In this document: positions 16,809 through 25,836 of the stretch, piece by piece
How positions within the stretch are numbered: the stretch's first letter is position 1
Layout: the number at the start of each line of letters is the position of its first letter
Assembly: GCA_025943965.1 (NCBI GenBank)
Contig: JAPCWD010000005.1
Coordinates: forward strand, 62,001 to 126,000
Length of the DNA: 64,000 nt
DNA from: Synergistaceae bacterium DZ-S4
GTDB lineage: Bacteria; Synergistota; Synergistia; Synergistales; Synergistaceae
Direction of reading: 5' to 3'
Notes under the pieces: model-generated
Seen by the model: only the letters and a program-made list of their open reading frames with translations
Told to the model about the DNA's origin: nothing
Database searches by the model: none
Program-made: the position numbers and the translations under genes

Positions 16809-18176
16809 TTAGTCTTCCTCCGGTTCCATATCTTCGACCGGATCTTCTTCATCCGGAATTTCAGGGTCTGAGGGATAATAGTCAGGGTAGAAAATGAACT
16901 CCCTGTGCCCTATCGTGATCTGGTCTCCCTCTTGTGCCCCTGCTGCTTCCAGAAGCTCCTCGACCTTGTATTTCCTCATAAGAAGGGTAAATCTTGCGAC
17001 ATTCTCGTCCTGGCTGAGGTCATAGCGTTCGACAGCCTTTTCCAGCCTGTGGTGAAGGACCCTGTATCCTCCTCCGTGGAGGGATATGATCTGGATCCTG
17101 TTCCTCGTCCTGACAGTCGCCGGGGTATCTTCCTCTCTGTCAAGCGCGTAGAGCCTTACCTCGCTCCTGGGTCTGGGGTTCTTTTCCGTAAAGTCTATTA
17201 TATGCCTTACAAGCTCCGGAATGCCCTCTTCAGTCAGTGCGCTCACAGCACAGAAGCTTATGCCCGCAGATCCAAAATGCCGGGACAGCTTATCGAGCAG
17301 CTCTTCAGGCTCCTCAAGTTCATCAAGCTTGTTGGCTGCCACAAAGTACGGACGGGTGTCCAGGTCCGGGTCGAATGATCTCATTTCGTTTCGGACTGTC
17401 TCGAGCTCTTCAATGAGCAGGTCAAAATCCCGGCATTCCAGGCTAAGCACGTGGATAAGAAGCCTGCTGCGTGCGATGTGTCTCAGAAACTGGATGCCAA
17501 GCCCCTTGTTCATGTGGGCGCCTTCGATGAGTCCCGGTATGTCCGCGATCACTATCCTCTCATACCCGGTCGTCAGTACACCCAGGTTCGGAGAGAGTGT
17601 TGTGAAGGGATAATTTGCGATCTTTGGCTGGGCGTTGGATATCGCCGCAAGTATGCTCGACTTCCCGACGTTTGGAAGACCTACGAGTCCTACGTCGGCT
17701 ATAAGTTTAAGTTCAAGCCTCAGCTCAGCTTCTTCTCCGAGGTCCCCGTTTTCACAGAACCTGGGAGCCTTTCTCGCAGAGCTCGAAAAGTAGCGGTTGC
17801 CTCTGCCTCCCCTGCCGCCTCTGGCGGCAACGAAACGGTCCCCCGGTTCTACAAGGTCGGCTAGCCCCTCGTTTGTCAGAGCGTCATAAATTATTGTGCC
17901 GCATGGTACAAGCACAACTGTATCTTCACCCATGGCTCCGTTTCTTGCGCTGCCTTTGCCATGGCTTCCGTCGCTGCCCTTTATGTGTCTCTGGTATTCG
18001 AGGTCGGCAAGCGTCTGAAGATTGGTGGTGGCCTCAAAAATGATGCTGCCTCCCCTTCCTCCGTTGCCTCCGTCCGGTCCCCCGTTAGGCCTGAACCTTT
18101 CGCGGAGGAAACTCATGCACCCGTTCCCTCCCCTTCCTGCCTTGACAGAAAGACGCATTGAATCGATAAATTTCAT
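16809..18176 (-). CDS. obg: GTPase Obg (CgtA)
   Basis: Ribosome-associated GTPase involved in 50S assembly and stress response. It has the glycine-rich Obg fold at residues 1-155 (VKAGRGGNGCMSF, GGRGGRGNRYF), a G domain at ~158-335 with GLPNVGKSSIL, TTLSPNLGVL, DIPGLIEGAH and AANKLDE, and a C-terminal OCT domain (~360-430). It ends in a strongly acidic tail. At 455 residues it is a full-length three-domain form. It lies downstream of rplU-rpmA, as in very many bacteria, but a terminator separates it from rpmA, which probably lowers its expression relative to the ribosomal proteins. Confidence 0.97.
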   Translation of the reverse strand: MKFIDSMRLSVKAGRGGNGCMSFLRERFRPNGGPDGGNGGRGGSIIFEATTNLQTLADLEYQRHIKGSDGSHGKGSARNGAMGEDTVVLVPCGTIIYDALTNEGLADLVEPGDRFVAARGGRGGRGNRYFSSSARKAPRFCENGDLGEEAELRLELKLIADVGLVGLPNVGKSSILAAISNAQPKIANYPFTTLSPNLGVLTTGYERIVIADIPGLIEGAHMNKGLGIQFLRHIARSRLLIHVLSLECRDFDLLIEELETVRNEMRSFDPDLDTRPYFVAANKLDELEEPEELLDKLSRHFGSAGISFCAVSALTEEGIPELVRHIIDFTEKNPRPRSEVRLYALDREEDTPATVRTRNRIQIISLHGGGYRVLHHRLEKAVERYDLSQDENVARFTLLMRKYKVEELLEAAGAQEGDQITIGHREFIFYPDYYPSDPEIPDEEDPVEDMEPEED

Positions 18177-18205
18177 TGTCTGTTACCCCGTCCCTGAAAT
18201 ACTAT

Positions 18206-18233
18206 AAAAGGGGGCCTGCTGTTTAAGGCCCCC
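18206..18233 (-). terminator. Terminator between rpmA and obg
   Basis: GGGGGCC (18210-18216) and GGCCCCC (18227-18233) form a perfect 7-bp G+C stem; on the minus strand TTTTATAG follows. The short T-run suggests partial termination, leaving reduced read-through into obg. Confidence 0.7.
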
Positions 18234-18259
18234 GGGATCATGCTGAAACTTGCTATTGC

Positions 18260-18517
18260 TTAAAGTGCTTCAGGCTCAACAGTTACGAATTTACGGTCTG
18301 CCCTGGTTAGAAAACGGACCTTGCCTGCAGCAAGAGCGAAAAGGGTGTGATCGCGGCCGATCCCGACATTGTTTCCGGGGTGGAACTTAGTGCCGCGCTG
18401 ACGCACTATTATGGTCCCGGCGTTGACTGACTGTCCGTCACTGCGCTTCACTCCCAGATATTTTGGCTGACTGTCCCGGCCGTTAGTGCTGCTTCCCTGA
18501 CCTTTTTTATGTGCCAT
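18260..18517 (-). CDS. rpmA: 50S ribosomal protein L27
   Basis: bL27, whose N-terminus reaches the peptidyl transferase centre. The 85-residue protein begins [16 protein letters not shown] and continues with [11 protein letters not shown] and [13 protein letters not shown], all diagnostic. There is no N-terminal extension of the kind cleaved by the Prp protease in Firmicutes, and no prp gene between L21 and L27, so the mature start is encoded directly. AGGAGGT precedes ATG 18517. Confidence 0.98.
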   Translation of the reverse strand: MAHKKGQGSSTNGRDSQPKYLGVKRSDGQSVNAGTIIVRQRGTKFHPGNNVGIGRDHTLFALAAGKVRFLTRADRKFVTVEPEAL

Positions 18518-18547
18518 AACTCGGTTACCTCCTCTTTAAGTACTGCC

Positions 18548-18859
18548 CTAGCCTGTGATACCGTCGACCTGTACAAGTGTGTACTGCTGACGGTGTCCGC
18601 GGAATTTGCGGTAATTCTTCTTTCTGCGGTACTTGAAGACGATCACCTTGTCATCTTTGCCGTGTTCAAGGACTTTGCCCGTAACTGCGGCTCCCTCAAC
18701 ATAGGGGGTGCCGATAACAGGTCCGTCATCCTTGCCGAGAAGGATAACTTTGTCAAAAGAGACCTCTGCGCCCTCTTCGGCGTGGATCTTCTCAAGACGG
18801 AGTTTGTCTCCTGCCGCTACTCTGTACTGCTTGCCGCCCGTTTCGATCACTGCATACAT
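18548..18859 (-). CDS. rplU: 50S ribosomal protein L21
   Basis: bL21, 103 residues, starting MYAVIETGGKQYRV, with DKVIVFKYRRKKNYRK and GHRQQYT further on. It is the first gene of the rplU-rpmA-obg-nadD-LCP-rsfS-HIT transcript. A near-consensus promoter lies 83 bases upstream of the start codon, and the short leader between them can fold. Confidence 0.98.
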   Translation of the reverse strand: MYAVIETGGKQYRVAAGDKLRLEKIHAEEGAEVSFDKVILLGKDDGPVIGTPYVEGAAVTGKVLEHGKDDKVIVFKYRRKKNYRKFRGHRQQYTLVQVDGITG

Positions 18860-18935
18860 ACTTATTTTTCCTCCCTCCGCTGCGTGTCAGGCAGCCCTGA
18901 GGCTTTTGTGGCCTGCACCAAGCGCATTCTACAAC
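18860..18935 (-). ncRNA. Structured rplU leader, possible L21-type autoregulatory element
   Basis: On the minus strand the leader contains GTGCAGGC pairing with GCCTGACAC (one bulged A) enclosing a second hairpin AGCC-TCAG-GGCT, placed directly before the GGAGGGAGG ribosome site. L21 leaders that bind the ribosomal protein are known in Gram-positive bacteria. The resemblance here is in position and general fold only; I cannot confirm the family. Confidence 0.4.
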
Positions 18936-18941
18936 CTGCGT

Positions 18942-18970
18942 ATTATAGTGAAAAATGTATGTTTAGTCAA
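18942..18970 (-). promoter_or_regulatory. Strong sigma-70 promoter of the rplU operon
   Basis: Reading the minus strand: TTGACT (18970-18965), 17 bases, TATAAT (18947-18942). Only one base differs from consensus. It lies between the recN stop and rplU. Confidence 0.88.
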
Positions 18971-19015
18971 TAAGAGAGGTCAGTCCGTACGAAACCGTCT
19001 GCCGCTTCAGGCTGG

Positions 19016-20686
19016 TCAACGATGACTGTCACCGTTGCCGCCCGTATTTAGGAGCGACCTCGCATGTTCCAGCGCTTCGCGGGAGTTGTCGTCTCCTGCG
19101 AGCATTCTCGCGATCTCCTTTTCGCGCTCCGCGTCCCTGATCTCAGTGACGGTCGTCTCGTCTCCGTCCCTTTTTACCAGAAAGTGCTGATCCGCCATCG
19201 AAGCAATAGCGGCCTCATGGGTTATCAGAACGGTCCTGCATCTTCCCGACAGTTCCCTCAGTTTTTGTCCGGCAAGAAGGGCGGTCCTGCCTCCAAGCCC
19301 GGCTTCGACCTCATCAAAGACCAGTGTTCCCGGGAGCTGTTCATCGCCGAGCGAGAGCTGGAGGGCTATCAGTATCCTGCTAAGCTCGCCGCCTGAAGCC
19401 GTTCTGCCCACGGGCAGGGGGGGCTGGTCAGGCATGCTCATTTTGAATGAAACTGCTTCCGCCCCGTTCGAACGGAGCTTGTCCTGTTCCTCTATGTCGA
19501 TAGAAAAGAGCGCATGCTCCATCGCGAGGTCATTCAGGTGGGAGTTCACCCTTGAAGCGAGCTCTTCAGCCGCGGCCTTCCTAAGTTTCCGAAGTTCCAG
19601 GGCAAGAGATCTTGTCCTCTTTTTATTCTCAGCAGCCTTCATTTCAAGCTCTTCAAGCTCAGCATGGTTCTCTTTGAGCCATGCCATCCCCTCAGATGCT
19701 TTGGCAGCGTGATCGAGAAGCTGTTTGCAGCTGAAGAGGTCAAGCGACCGCTTCAGTTTTCTGAGGGATCCGATCTTTTTCTCCAGACGCTCTTTTGCCT
19801 CTTCAATGCTGCCTTCCGCAGAGAGTTCCCGCAGTTCGTCCTGAAGCATCACCGCCACTGACTGTGCCGAAATAAGCATCTTTTCGACGCCATCCTTCCA
19901 GCGGCCCGTCTTTGCAGGTGAAGACGCATATATTTCCCTGCTGATCGATTCAAGGTTTTCAATGATACCGCCGCAGGCTGTCCCTCCGGCAAGCCTTTCG
20001 TGTATTGATGCAAGCGCGGTTCTGGCGTTTTCCTTTGATTCAAGTTCCTTAAGTTCAGTTTCCCATATTCTCTCGCTGTCTTCTTCCAGTTCCAGGGCCT
20101 TTATTATCCTGATCGCGTTTTCTGCATTCTGGCAGAACGCTTCAGTTTCTTCCCGCCGTTTCTTCAGGCTTATGATCGTGCGCTCTGCCGCCAGCGTTTC
20201 GTCGAAAGCGGACTCAAGCTCCTTTTTGATCAGATCCAGCGGCTTTCCTCCGCAGGAGTCCACAAGGTCAAGCTGGATGGAAGGATCTATAAGACCGAGC
20301 TGTGCAAACTGGCTCTGGATGACAAGCTCTCTTTCCATCGATGAAGAGAGCGTGCCCAGCGGGACAGGGTTGTTCTGCATCAGGCATCTGCCCCTCCCGT
20401 TCCGGCTGAACTGGCGCCTTACTATGAGAGTCCCGCCCTGAGGCTGGTATTCTTCATCAAGTCCTGGGATCCTGGTGCATGAAATGGTCATAAGAACATC
20501 CGCGGATTCCTCGAGTGCGTGGATGTAGTTGGTCTGGGCACGTTTCCCGGCGATGAATTCCATGGCGCGCACGAGGCTGCTCTTGCCTGAGCCGCTCTCG
20601 CCGGTGATCACTATGAAGCCGCCGCTGAGAGATAACTCCGCCTCTCTGATGCCGCCTACCCCGCGGACGCGGATATCCTCGATCAA
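19016..20686 (-). CDS. recN: DNA repair protein RecN
   Basis: SMC-like ATPase acting on DNA ends in double-strand-break repair. Walker A GESGSGKSSL is at residues ~30-39. Long coiled-coil regions occupy ~150-380, and the C-terminal half has the ABC signature RTASGGELSRI and Walker B TLVFDEVEAGLGG. At 556 residues it has the usual length. The start is TTG 20686 with GGAGGA from the end of nadK as ribosome site; there is no closer ATG. tlyA-nadK-recN is a conserved order. Confidence 0.95.
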   Translation of the reverse strand: MIEDIRVRGVGGIREAELSLSGGFIVITGESGSGKSSLVRAMEFIAGKRAQTNYIHALEESADVLMTISCTRIPGLDEEYQPQGGTLIVRRQFSRNGRGRCLMQNNPVPLGTLSSSMERELVIQSQFAQLGLIDPSIQLDLVDSCGGKPLDLIKKELESAFDETLAAERTIISLKKRREETEAFCQNAENAIRIIKALELEEDSERIWETELKELESKENARTALASIHERLAGGTACGGIIENLESISREIYASSPAKTGRWKDGVEKMLISAQSVAVMLQDELRELSAEGSIEEAKERLEKKIGSLRKLKRSLDLFSCKQLLDHAAKASEGMAWLKENHAELEELEMKAAENKKRTRSLALELRKLRKAAAEELASRVNSHLNDLAMEHALFSIDIEEQDKLRSNGAEAVSFKMSMPDQPPLPVGRTASGGELSRILIALQLSLGDEQLPGTLVFDEVEAGLGGRTALLAGQKLRELSGRCRTVLITHEAAIASMADQHFLVKRDGDETTVTEIRDAEREKEIARMLAGDDNSREALEHARSLLNTGGNGDSHR

Positions 20687-20688
20687 AG

Positions 20689-21570
20689 TCAGTCTCCTCC
20701 GTCTGTGATCCCGTTAAAGCCCCAGCGCAGCTTTTCCCTGAGGAGATCGTAGTAGCTCCTGTCTTTAAGCTGGATTATGTTTATGTGGATGTCGGGATCC
20801 AGCATGGCTTCAAGGTGATCGTCGGGAAGCAGTTCATAACATAGCTGTCCGTCCTGAGTGAGTATGAGGTTCCTGTTGTCCCCCTTTGGAGTCACATAGG
20901 CCCTGTCTGTGCCGCTCAGGACTACCGGCCTCGCGTAAAGCGTATGTGCGCATATCGGAGCCAGAAGCATGCAGGGAACATGAGGCGGGACTATCGGACC
21001 GCCCGCTGAGAGGGCATATGCGGTAGATCCTGTCGGAGTGGAGAGTATAAGCCCGTCAGCAAGGAAGAGGGAGAGTATTTCGTCGCCCACGCGTACTTCA
21101 AGGTCTATGACCCTTGCGAGGCTGCCTTTGGATATGACAAGGTCATTCAGGGCGTGAAGCTCGTATACGATCCTTCCTCCCCTCCATACCAGCCCTTTTA
21201 TCAGGTGTCTCTGCTGGAGAGTGAAATTGTTCTCCAGTATTGAGGTAATATCCTCTTTCGCGCACTCGGGGTCGCCTGTGGCAAGGAAGCCAAGCCTGCC
21301 GAGGTTGATCCCGTAAAGTGGTATCGGATAGCCGAAAGTGTACCTCGCAGCACGTAGAAACGTGCCGTCTCCGCCCAGGATGACAGCGAATTCGACATCT
21401 TCGCGCCATATGTTGTCGGGTATATCTGGTATGCTGAGGGCGGAAGCCTCGTGCGGAGGAAGCATAAAGTTGATGCCGCTCTCCCTGCCCCATGCGCAGA
21501 GTTTTGAGGCCAGGCTTATGGCTTCAGGTTTCTGCGTATTGAAAAGAAGTCCGACGTTGTTTTTTTTCAT
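20689..21570 (-). CDS. nadK: NAD kinase
   Basis: Phosphorylates NAD to NADP. The 293-residue product has the [13 protein letters not shown] motif (GGDG loop, near residue 68) and the downstream [16 protein letters not shown] motif near 165. The open frame extends to 21642, but those 24 residues overlap tlyA and are not family-like; ATG 21570 has GGGGAC eight bases upstream. It overlaps nothing at its 3' end, and recN follows after two bases. Confidence 0.95.
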   Translation of the reverse strand: MKKNNVGLLFNTQKPEAISLASKLCAWGRESGINFMLPPHEASALSIPDIPDNIWREDVEFAVILGGDGTFLRAARYTFGYPIPLYGINLGRLGFLATGDPECAKEDITSILENNFTLQQRHLIKGLVWRGGRIVYELHALNDLVISKGSLARVIDLEVRVGDEILSLFLADGLILSTPTGSTAYALSAGGPIVPPHVPCMLLAPICAHTLYARPVVLSGTDRAYVTPKGDNRNLILTQDGQLCYELLPDDHLEAMLDPDIHINIIQLKDRSYYDLLREKLRWGFNGITDGGD

Positions 21571-21586
21571 CTTTTGTCCCCTGCCT

Positions 21587-22405
21587 TTACTTTGTAGCCA
21601 CGTGTGCCTCTTCGACCAGTTTCCCGAAGTCAATATCGGCATGTTTCACTATTGTATTGCTCTTCAGTCCCAAAAGAAAGAGAAATTCTATATTGCCCTC
21701 AGGTCCCCTTATCGGCGAATATGTCGCATCTGAGAGGAGAAGTCCCGTCTCACTTTCGACGAAAGCGGCCAGATCACTGAGTGTCTCCTCGTGAAGTGCG
21801 GGGTCGTGGATCACTCCCCTGCCGACCTTTTCCCTTCCGACTTCGAACTGCGGTTTTACCAGCACTATCATTGCCCCTTCCGCTTTCAGAAGCGCCTCAA
21901 GCGGTCTGAGAAGCAGTTTCAGTGATATGAAGGAGGCGTCTGAAACAATAATGTCTGCCTTTTCTCCGCCGATCATATCCTCAGTCAGACGCCGGGCGTT
22001 GGTCCTTTCCATCACTACGACCCTGGGGTCGTTTCTGAGTTTCCAGGCAAGCTGCCCGTATCCGACGTCGACCGCGAATACTTTTTCGGCTCCCCTGGAC
22101 AGAAGCACATCCGTGAATCCTCCGGTGGAAGCGCCGATATCGATACAGGTCTTTCCGGAGGGGTCGATCCCAAATATGTCCAGTCCTCTTGTCAGTTTAT
22201 GGGCTCCCCTGCTCACCCACTCTTTCTCCGGGGCGTCAAGGCATATGTCGGAATCGCCGGAGACCATCGAGGCGCTTTTGTTTACAGTTATTCCGTCGAC
22301 CTTTACCCGTCCCTCTTCTATGTAACTCTGGGCCGCTGTCCTTGAAAGGAGCATCTGCCTTTCTACAAGGATTTTGTCCAGCCTTACCAGCCTTTTCTTC
22401 ATCAC
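21587..22405 (-). CDS. tlyA: TlyA-family rRNA (cytidine-2'-O)-methyltransferase
   Basis: Predicted 2'-O-methyltransferase of rRNA, often annotated as haemolysin. It has an N-terminal S4 RNA-binding domain ([19 protein letters not shown] to ~residue 65) and an FtsJ-like Rossmann methyltransferase domain with [14 protein letters not shown] near 88, VDVGYGQL, and [15 protein letters not shown] near 152. GTG 22405 or ATG 22402 may start; both overlap the dxs stop, so translation is coupled. At 272 residues it has the normal length. Confidence 0.93.
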   Translation of the reverse strand: MMKKRLVRLDKILVERQMLLSRTAAQSYIEEGRVKVDGITVNKSASMVSGDSDICLDAPEKEWVSRGAHKLTRGLDIFGIDPSGKTCIDIGASTGGFTDVLLSRGAEKVFAVDVGYGQLAWKLRNDPRVVVMERTNARRLTEDMIGGEKADIIVSDASFISLKLLLRPLEALLKAEGAMIVLVKPQFEVGREKVGRGVIHDPALHEETLSDLAAFVESETGLLLSDATYSPIRGPEGNIEFLFLLGLKSNTIVKHADIDFGKLVEEAHVATK

Positions 22406-24273
22406 TGCCCTTTGAGCGAGTTTATTACCGCTTCAGGGGTGAGGCCGCATTCGGTCCACTGCTCCGAGCGCGTCGCATGGGATATGTACCTGTCCGGGAT
22501 GCCTATGTTTATGACTCGGCACTCCGGATGGTTCCTGCATGCGTATTCTGAGACCGCCATGCCCGATCCTCCGTTCAGATAGTTTTCCTCGGCTGTTACG
22601 ACGACAGAGTGTTTTCTCATTATCTCTGAGAGCCCTTCGAGATCCAGTGGCTTTATGAAGCGAAGGTCAGCAACTGTCGGAATGATGCCCTCACCGGTTT
22701 CAAGCTTCTCAGCAGTCTTAAGCATCAGTTCGACAGTACTTCCTATCCCCAAAAGACATACATCACTTCCACGGGCAAGGATCTCCAGTTTTCCCCACCC
22801 TGCAGGAACTCTCTCTGTCCGGCCTGCGGGCAGGATATCCTGGGGTGCCTTTCCCCTTGGATATCTTGCGATCATCGGGATGCCTCTTTCGATCCAGCCA
22901 TTTACGAAAAATCTGAGATCCGAAGCGTCCCTTGGCGCAGCGATCGTTATGCCGGGCAGGGTCCTGAACCACGGGACGTCAAGGAGTCCGTGATGAGTCT
23001 CCCCGTCCTCGCCTACAAGGCCGGCCCTGTCTGCCCCGATCATTACGGGCAGTTTTGAAAGACATATATCGTGCATCAGCTGGTCCGCAGCCCTTTGAAG
23101 AAAGGTCGAATATATGCAGACAGCCGGTCTCATCCCGCCTGCCGCCATTCCTGCGGCGAAGGTCAGCATGTGTTCTTCCGAGATCCCCACGTCGAAGAAC
23201 CTTTCCGGATACTTTTCTGCGAATCCGTTCAGTTTGGTCCCGTCAGTCATCGCAGCGGTGCAGACAGCGATGCGCGGGTCATGGGAGGCTGCCTCTGTAA
23301 GTGCCTCTGACATTATCTCGCTCCAAGAGGGCCGTGATGTCGCAGTGTGGTTCTGTGCCGCGTCCAGATCGGTGTTGGGGCCAATCCCATGGAAGAAGGG
23401 CGAGTTGTTCTCCGCTTCGCAGCATCCCTTGCCCTTTTTCGTAAGGACATGGATAAGAACAGGTTCTTTGCAATGCCTTGCGAGCCGGAAGACCTCCTCC
23501 ATCTCCTCTATGTCATGGCCGTTGAACGGGCCCCAGTAGTTTATTCCCATCTCTTCGAAAATGTTCGTCGGAAGGATCAGGGATTTTAATTTGGACTTGA
23601 TCTTTTTGAGTGCCTCTTCCAGCGCGTCTCCGCGTTTTAAGGTGTGACACTGATCCTTAATGAAATCCTTGAATTTAATGTACGTGGGGTTTACAGAAAG
23701 ACGGGCCAGGTGTCCTGCTATCCCCCCGATCCTCGGGCTTATGGACATCTTGTTGTCGTTAAGGACTATGATCACCTTTGTCCCCGTACTTTCAACGCAG
23801 TTGAGGGCTTCGAAAGAGACCCCGTTCAGAAGGGCTCCGTCCCCTATCACCGCAACGACTTCGTGGTTCCGGCCGCTTATGTCCCTCGCCTTGGCGTAGC
23901 CCATTGCCGCAGATATGGATGTGCTGCTGTGGCCGGTCGTGAAAAAGTCATAGGGGCTCTCGTCCATTCGGGGAAAGCCTGCTATCCCGCCCCTGGTCCT
24001 CAGCGTGTGGAATCGTTCAAGTCTGCCTGTCAGTATTTTATAGGCATATGACTGATGTCCTACGTCAAAGATGATCTTGTCCCTTTGGGGGTCGAAGGCC
24101 CTCAGCAGGGCCACGGTGAGTTCCACCGCTCCGAGGGAGGATGCCAGGTGTCCGCCGTTCTTCAGTGTCACCTGAAGTATCATTTCCCTTATCTCGCAGC
24201 TAAGTTTGTTCAATTCGCCGTATGTAAGGCCTTTAAGGCCTTTGAAATCCTTTACCGATCCAAGCATGCTCAT
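22402..24273 (-). CDS. dxs: 1-Deoxy-D-xylulose-5-phosphate synthase
   Basis: Thiamine-diphosphate enzyme that starts the methylerythritol phosphate route to isoprenoids. Seen in order: DVGHQSYAYKILTGR near residue 75, the ThDP motif GDGALLNGVSFEALN near 143, the pyrimidine domain with DVGISEEHMLTFAAGMA near 355 (catalytic Glu), and the transketolase C-terminal domain. At 623 residues it has the expected length. It lies between ispA and tlyA as in many bacteria. dxr and ispG of the same pathway are in a separate cluster near 50.5-54 kb. Confidence 0.97.
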   Translation of the reverse strand: MSMLGSVKDFKGLKGLTYGELNKLSCEIREMILQVTLKNGGHLASSLGAVELTVALLRAFDPQRDKIIFDVGHQSYAYKILTGRLERFHTLRTRGGIAGFPRMDESPYDFFTTGHSSTSISAAMGYAKARDISGRNHEVVAVIGDGALLNGVSFEALNCVESTGTKVIIVLNDNKMSISPRIGGIAGHLARLSVNPTYIKFKDFIKDQCHTLKRGDALEEALKKIKSKLKSLILPTNIFEEMGINYWGPFNGHDIEEMEEVFRLARHCKEPVLIHVLTKKGKGCCEAENNSPFFHGIGPNTDLDAAQNHTATSRPSWSEIMSEALTEAASHDPRIAVCTAAMTDGTKLNGFAEKYPERFFDVGISEEHMLTFAAGMAAGGMRPAVCIYSTFLQRAADQLMHDICLSKLPVMIGADRAGLVGEDGETHHGLLDVPWFRTLPGITIAAPRDASDLRFFVNGWIERGIPMIARYPRGKAPQDILPAGRTERVPAGWGKLEILARGSDVCLLGIGSTVELMLKTAEKLETGEGIIPTVADLRFIKPLDLEGLSEIMRKHSVVVTAEENYLNGGSGMAVSEYACRNHPECRVINIGIPDRYISHATRSEQWTECGLTPEAVINSLKGQ

Positions 24274-24304
24274 GGATGATCTCTCCAGGTCTCGATTTTA
24301 GCGG

Positions 24305-24326
24305 CCGGGCCCGAAGTCTGGCCCGG
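24305..24326. other. GC hairpin in the ispA-dxs gap
   Basis: CCGGGCC (24305-24311) and GGCCCGG (24320-24326) make a perfect 7-bp stem in the 107-base gap between ispA and dxs. No T-run follows on the minus strand. It could be an mRNA-processing or pause structure; no clear promoter for dxs is visible. Confidence 0.35.
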
Positions 24327-24380
24327 TCCTTCCTTATGCACGTCCTATATATTAGCACTCCGCAGCCGCGGATGTATGGT

Positions 24381-25292
24381 TCAGTGAGTCCTCCTTAGGA
24401 GGTATCCGGGAAATTCCGACAGGAAATCGTCGCCGGGAAGGATCCTGAGGATGGCTTCCCTTGCAAGCCCGGTCTCTTCGCGTGCCATTTCTGCAGCCTT
24501 CTCCATGCCGTATACGGTGACATGGGTCGCCTTGTCCTGCTCTGCGTCCTTTCCCGGAGTCTTGCCAAGCTCCTCAGCCGTGCTGGAGACATCAAGGATG
24601 TCGTCTATTATCTGGAATGCAGATCCTATGTGAGTGCCGTAATCCCAGCAGCAGGCGAGAATAGCCGGATCGTCAGTGCCCAGGGCCGCTCCCGCTGTTA
24701 CGGAGGCCCTGATGAGAGTGCCGGTCTTGAGTGATGCGATCCTGCGTACGTAGGAAGGGTCAGTCTTCGCCGGAGCCGTGTCCATGTCGAGGACCTGGCC
24801 TCCGCATACTCCCGCAGGGCCTATGGCGCTGCTGAAGATCTGCATTGCTTTCAGCAGCCTGCCAGGTACGATCTTATCGCTTTTGCAGAGAGGGTATTCA
24901 AGGGAGAGAGCAAGGAGCGCGTCGCCGGCGAGAACAGCAAGCGTCTCACCGAAGACCGCATGGTTCGAAGGTTTTCCCCTTCTAATGTCATCATCGTCCA
25001 TGCACGGAAGGTCGTCATGTATCAGCGTCGCAGTGTGGAGCATCTCGAAGCCCAGAGCGAGCGGAAGCGCATCATGGGGCTGACACCCAAACCTCTCTGC
25101 TGCGGCCAGGCATAGCACCGGACGCAGCCTCTTTCCTCCTGCAAAGAGGGAGTAGTCCATGGCTTCGCTCAGTTTTTCGGGAACTCCGATGTTTCTCAGC
25201 GCAGACGATGTTCCAAGATATTCCTCAAATATTCCCCTGTACCTGTCAAACTCACTTTTTACCCTCAGGTCCTGTTCCTTGACTCCCGGCAT
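24381..25292 (-). CDS. ispA: Farnesyl/geranylgeranyl diphosphate synthase (IspA type)
   Basis: Trans-prenyltransferase that condenses IPP with allylic diphosphates. The first Asp-rich motif is HDDLPCMDDDDIRRGKPSNH-like near residue 92, with two residues between the Asp clusters as in bacterial FPP synthases. The second Asp-rich motif FQIIDDILD is near 228. GGKRLRPVL near 52 is also present. The 303-residue product follows xseB and precedes dxs, the same order as in E. coli. Chain length (C15 or C20) cannot be fixed from sequence. Confidence 0.94.
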   Translation of the reverse strand: MPGVKEQDLRVKSEFDRYRGIFEEYLGTSSALRNIGVPEKLSEAMDYSLFAGGKRLRPVLCLAAAERFGCQPHDALPLALGFEMLHTATLIHDDLPCMDDDDIRRGKPSNHAVFGETLAVLAGDALLALSLEYPLCKSDKIVPGRLLKAMQIFSSAIGPAGVCGGQVLDMDTAPAKTDPSYVRRIASLKTGTLIRASVTAGAALGTDDPAILACCWDYGTHIGSAFQIIDDILDVSSTAEELGKTPGKDAEQDKATHVTVYGMEKAAEMAREETGLAREAILRILPGDDFLSEFPGYLLRRTH

Positions 25293-25294
25293 GA

Positions 25295-25510
25295 TCAGGC
25301 ATCCTCTTTGTTCCCGGGTTCAAAAGGAATTTCTCCGTCGTCGGTCAGAAGCGCAACTTTTTGTTTTGCCTCTTCAAGATAAGAACGGCACTCCCTCACC
25401 AGGCCGATCCCCTTTTCAAATTCGGACAGGGCCTCTTCCAAGGGCAGCGAGTCTCCTTCCAGTCTGCGCAGTATTTTGTCAAGTTCCGTCATTTTTTCGC
25501 TGAAATTCAT
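25295..25510 (-). CDS. xseB: Exodeoxyribonuclease VII small subunit
   Basis: Small subunit of the single-strand exonuclease VII. The 71-residue protein has the family pattern LDKILRRLEGDSLPLEEALSEFEKGIGLVRECRSYLEEAKQKV in two helices. It ends two bases before ispA. The large subunit gene xseA is not adjacent here. Start ATG 25510; a divergent plus-strand promoter for rpmB overlaps its own control region. Confidence 0.92.
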   Translation of the reverse strand: MNFSEKMTELDKILRRLEGDSLPLEEALSEFEKGIGLVRECRSYLEEAKQKVALLTDDGEIPFEPGNKEDA

Positions 25511-25533
25511 TTAAATTCCCCCAGTACGATCAG

Positions 25534-25563
25534 TTGCAAGAAATTCATATACTATGATACAAT
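25534..25563 (+). promoter_or_regulatory. rpmB promoter
   Basis: TTGCAA (25534-25539), 18 bases, TACAAT (25558-25563); about 40 bases before the rpmB start. Confidence 0.65.
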
Positions 25564-25583
25564 GCACAGGTTGGATGTTCCAA
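25554..25583 (-). promoter_or_regulatory. Candidate xseB-ispA-dxs promoter, overlapping the rpmB promoter
   Basis: On the minus strand TTGGAA (25583-25578), 18 bases, TATCAT (25559-25554). Its -10 shares two bases with the -10 of the divergent rpmB promoter. Confidence 0.4.
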
Positions 25584-25604
25584 GGTATAAGGGGGGAAAC
25601 AATT

Positions 25605-25799
25605 ATGTCCAAGTTCTGTGATTGCTGCGGTCGCGGACCGGCGACCGGAAATGCCGTCAGCCACTCTAACCGTCACACCAGACGCCGCTGGCTCATTAAC
25701 CTTCAGAGTGTACGTGTTGACGTAGGCGGCGGAGAGTCGCGCAAACTCCATATATGCACGAAGTGCCTCCGTTCCGGTAAAGTCCAAAGAGCCGTTTAG
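25605..25799 (+). CDS. rpmB: 50S ribosomal protein L28
   Basis: bL28, 64 residues: MSKFCDCCGRGPATGNAVSHSN followed by KHxRRW-type TRRRWLINLQSV. The CDCC and CTKC pairs form the four-Cys zinc site of the C+ version. The open frame reaches back to 25554, but ATG 25605 has GGGGGG at 25591-25596 and starts the recognisable protein. A single-gene transcript with its own promoter and a terminator whose stem begins inside the last codons. Confidence 0.97.
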   Translation: MSKFCDCCGRGPATGNAVSHSNRHTRRRWLINLQSVRVDVGGGESRKLHICTKCLRSGKVQRAV

Positions 25800-25817
25800 T
25801 AAACGGCTCTTTTTTTT
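25789..25817 (+). terminator. rpmB terminator overlapping the stop codon
   Basis: GAGCCGTTT (25789-25797) pairs with AAACGGCTC (25801-25809) around AGT, followed by eight T. The TAG stop codon (25797-25799) falls in the hairpin tip. Confidence 0.9.
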
Positions 25818-25836
25818 ATTCCAGACTCCTCCTGCG

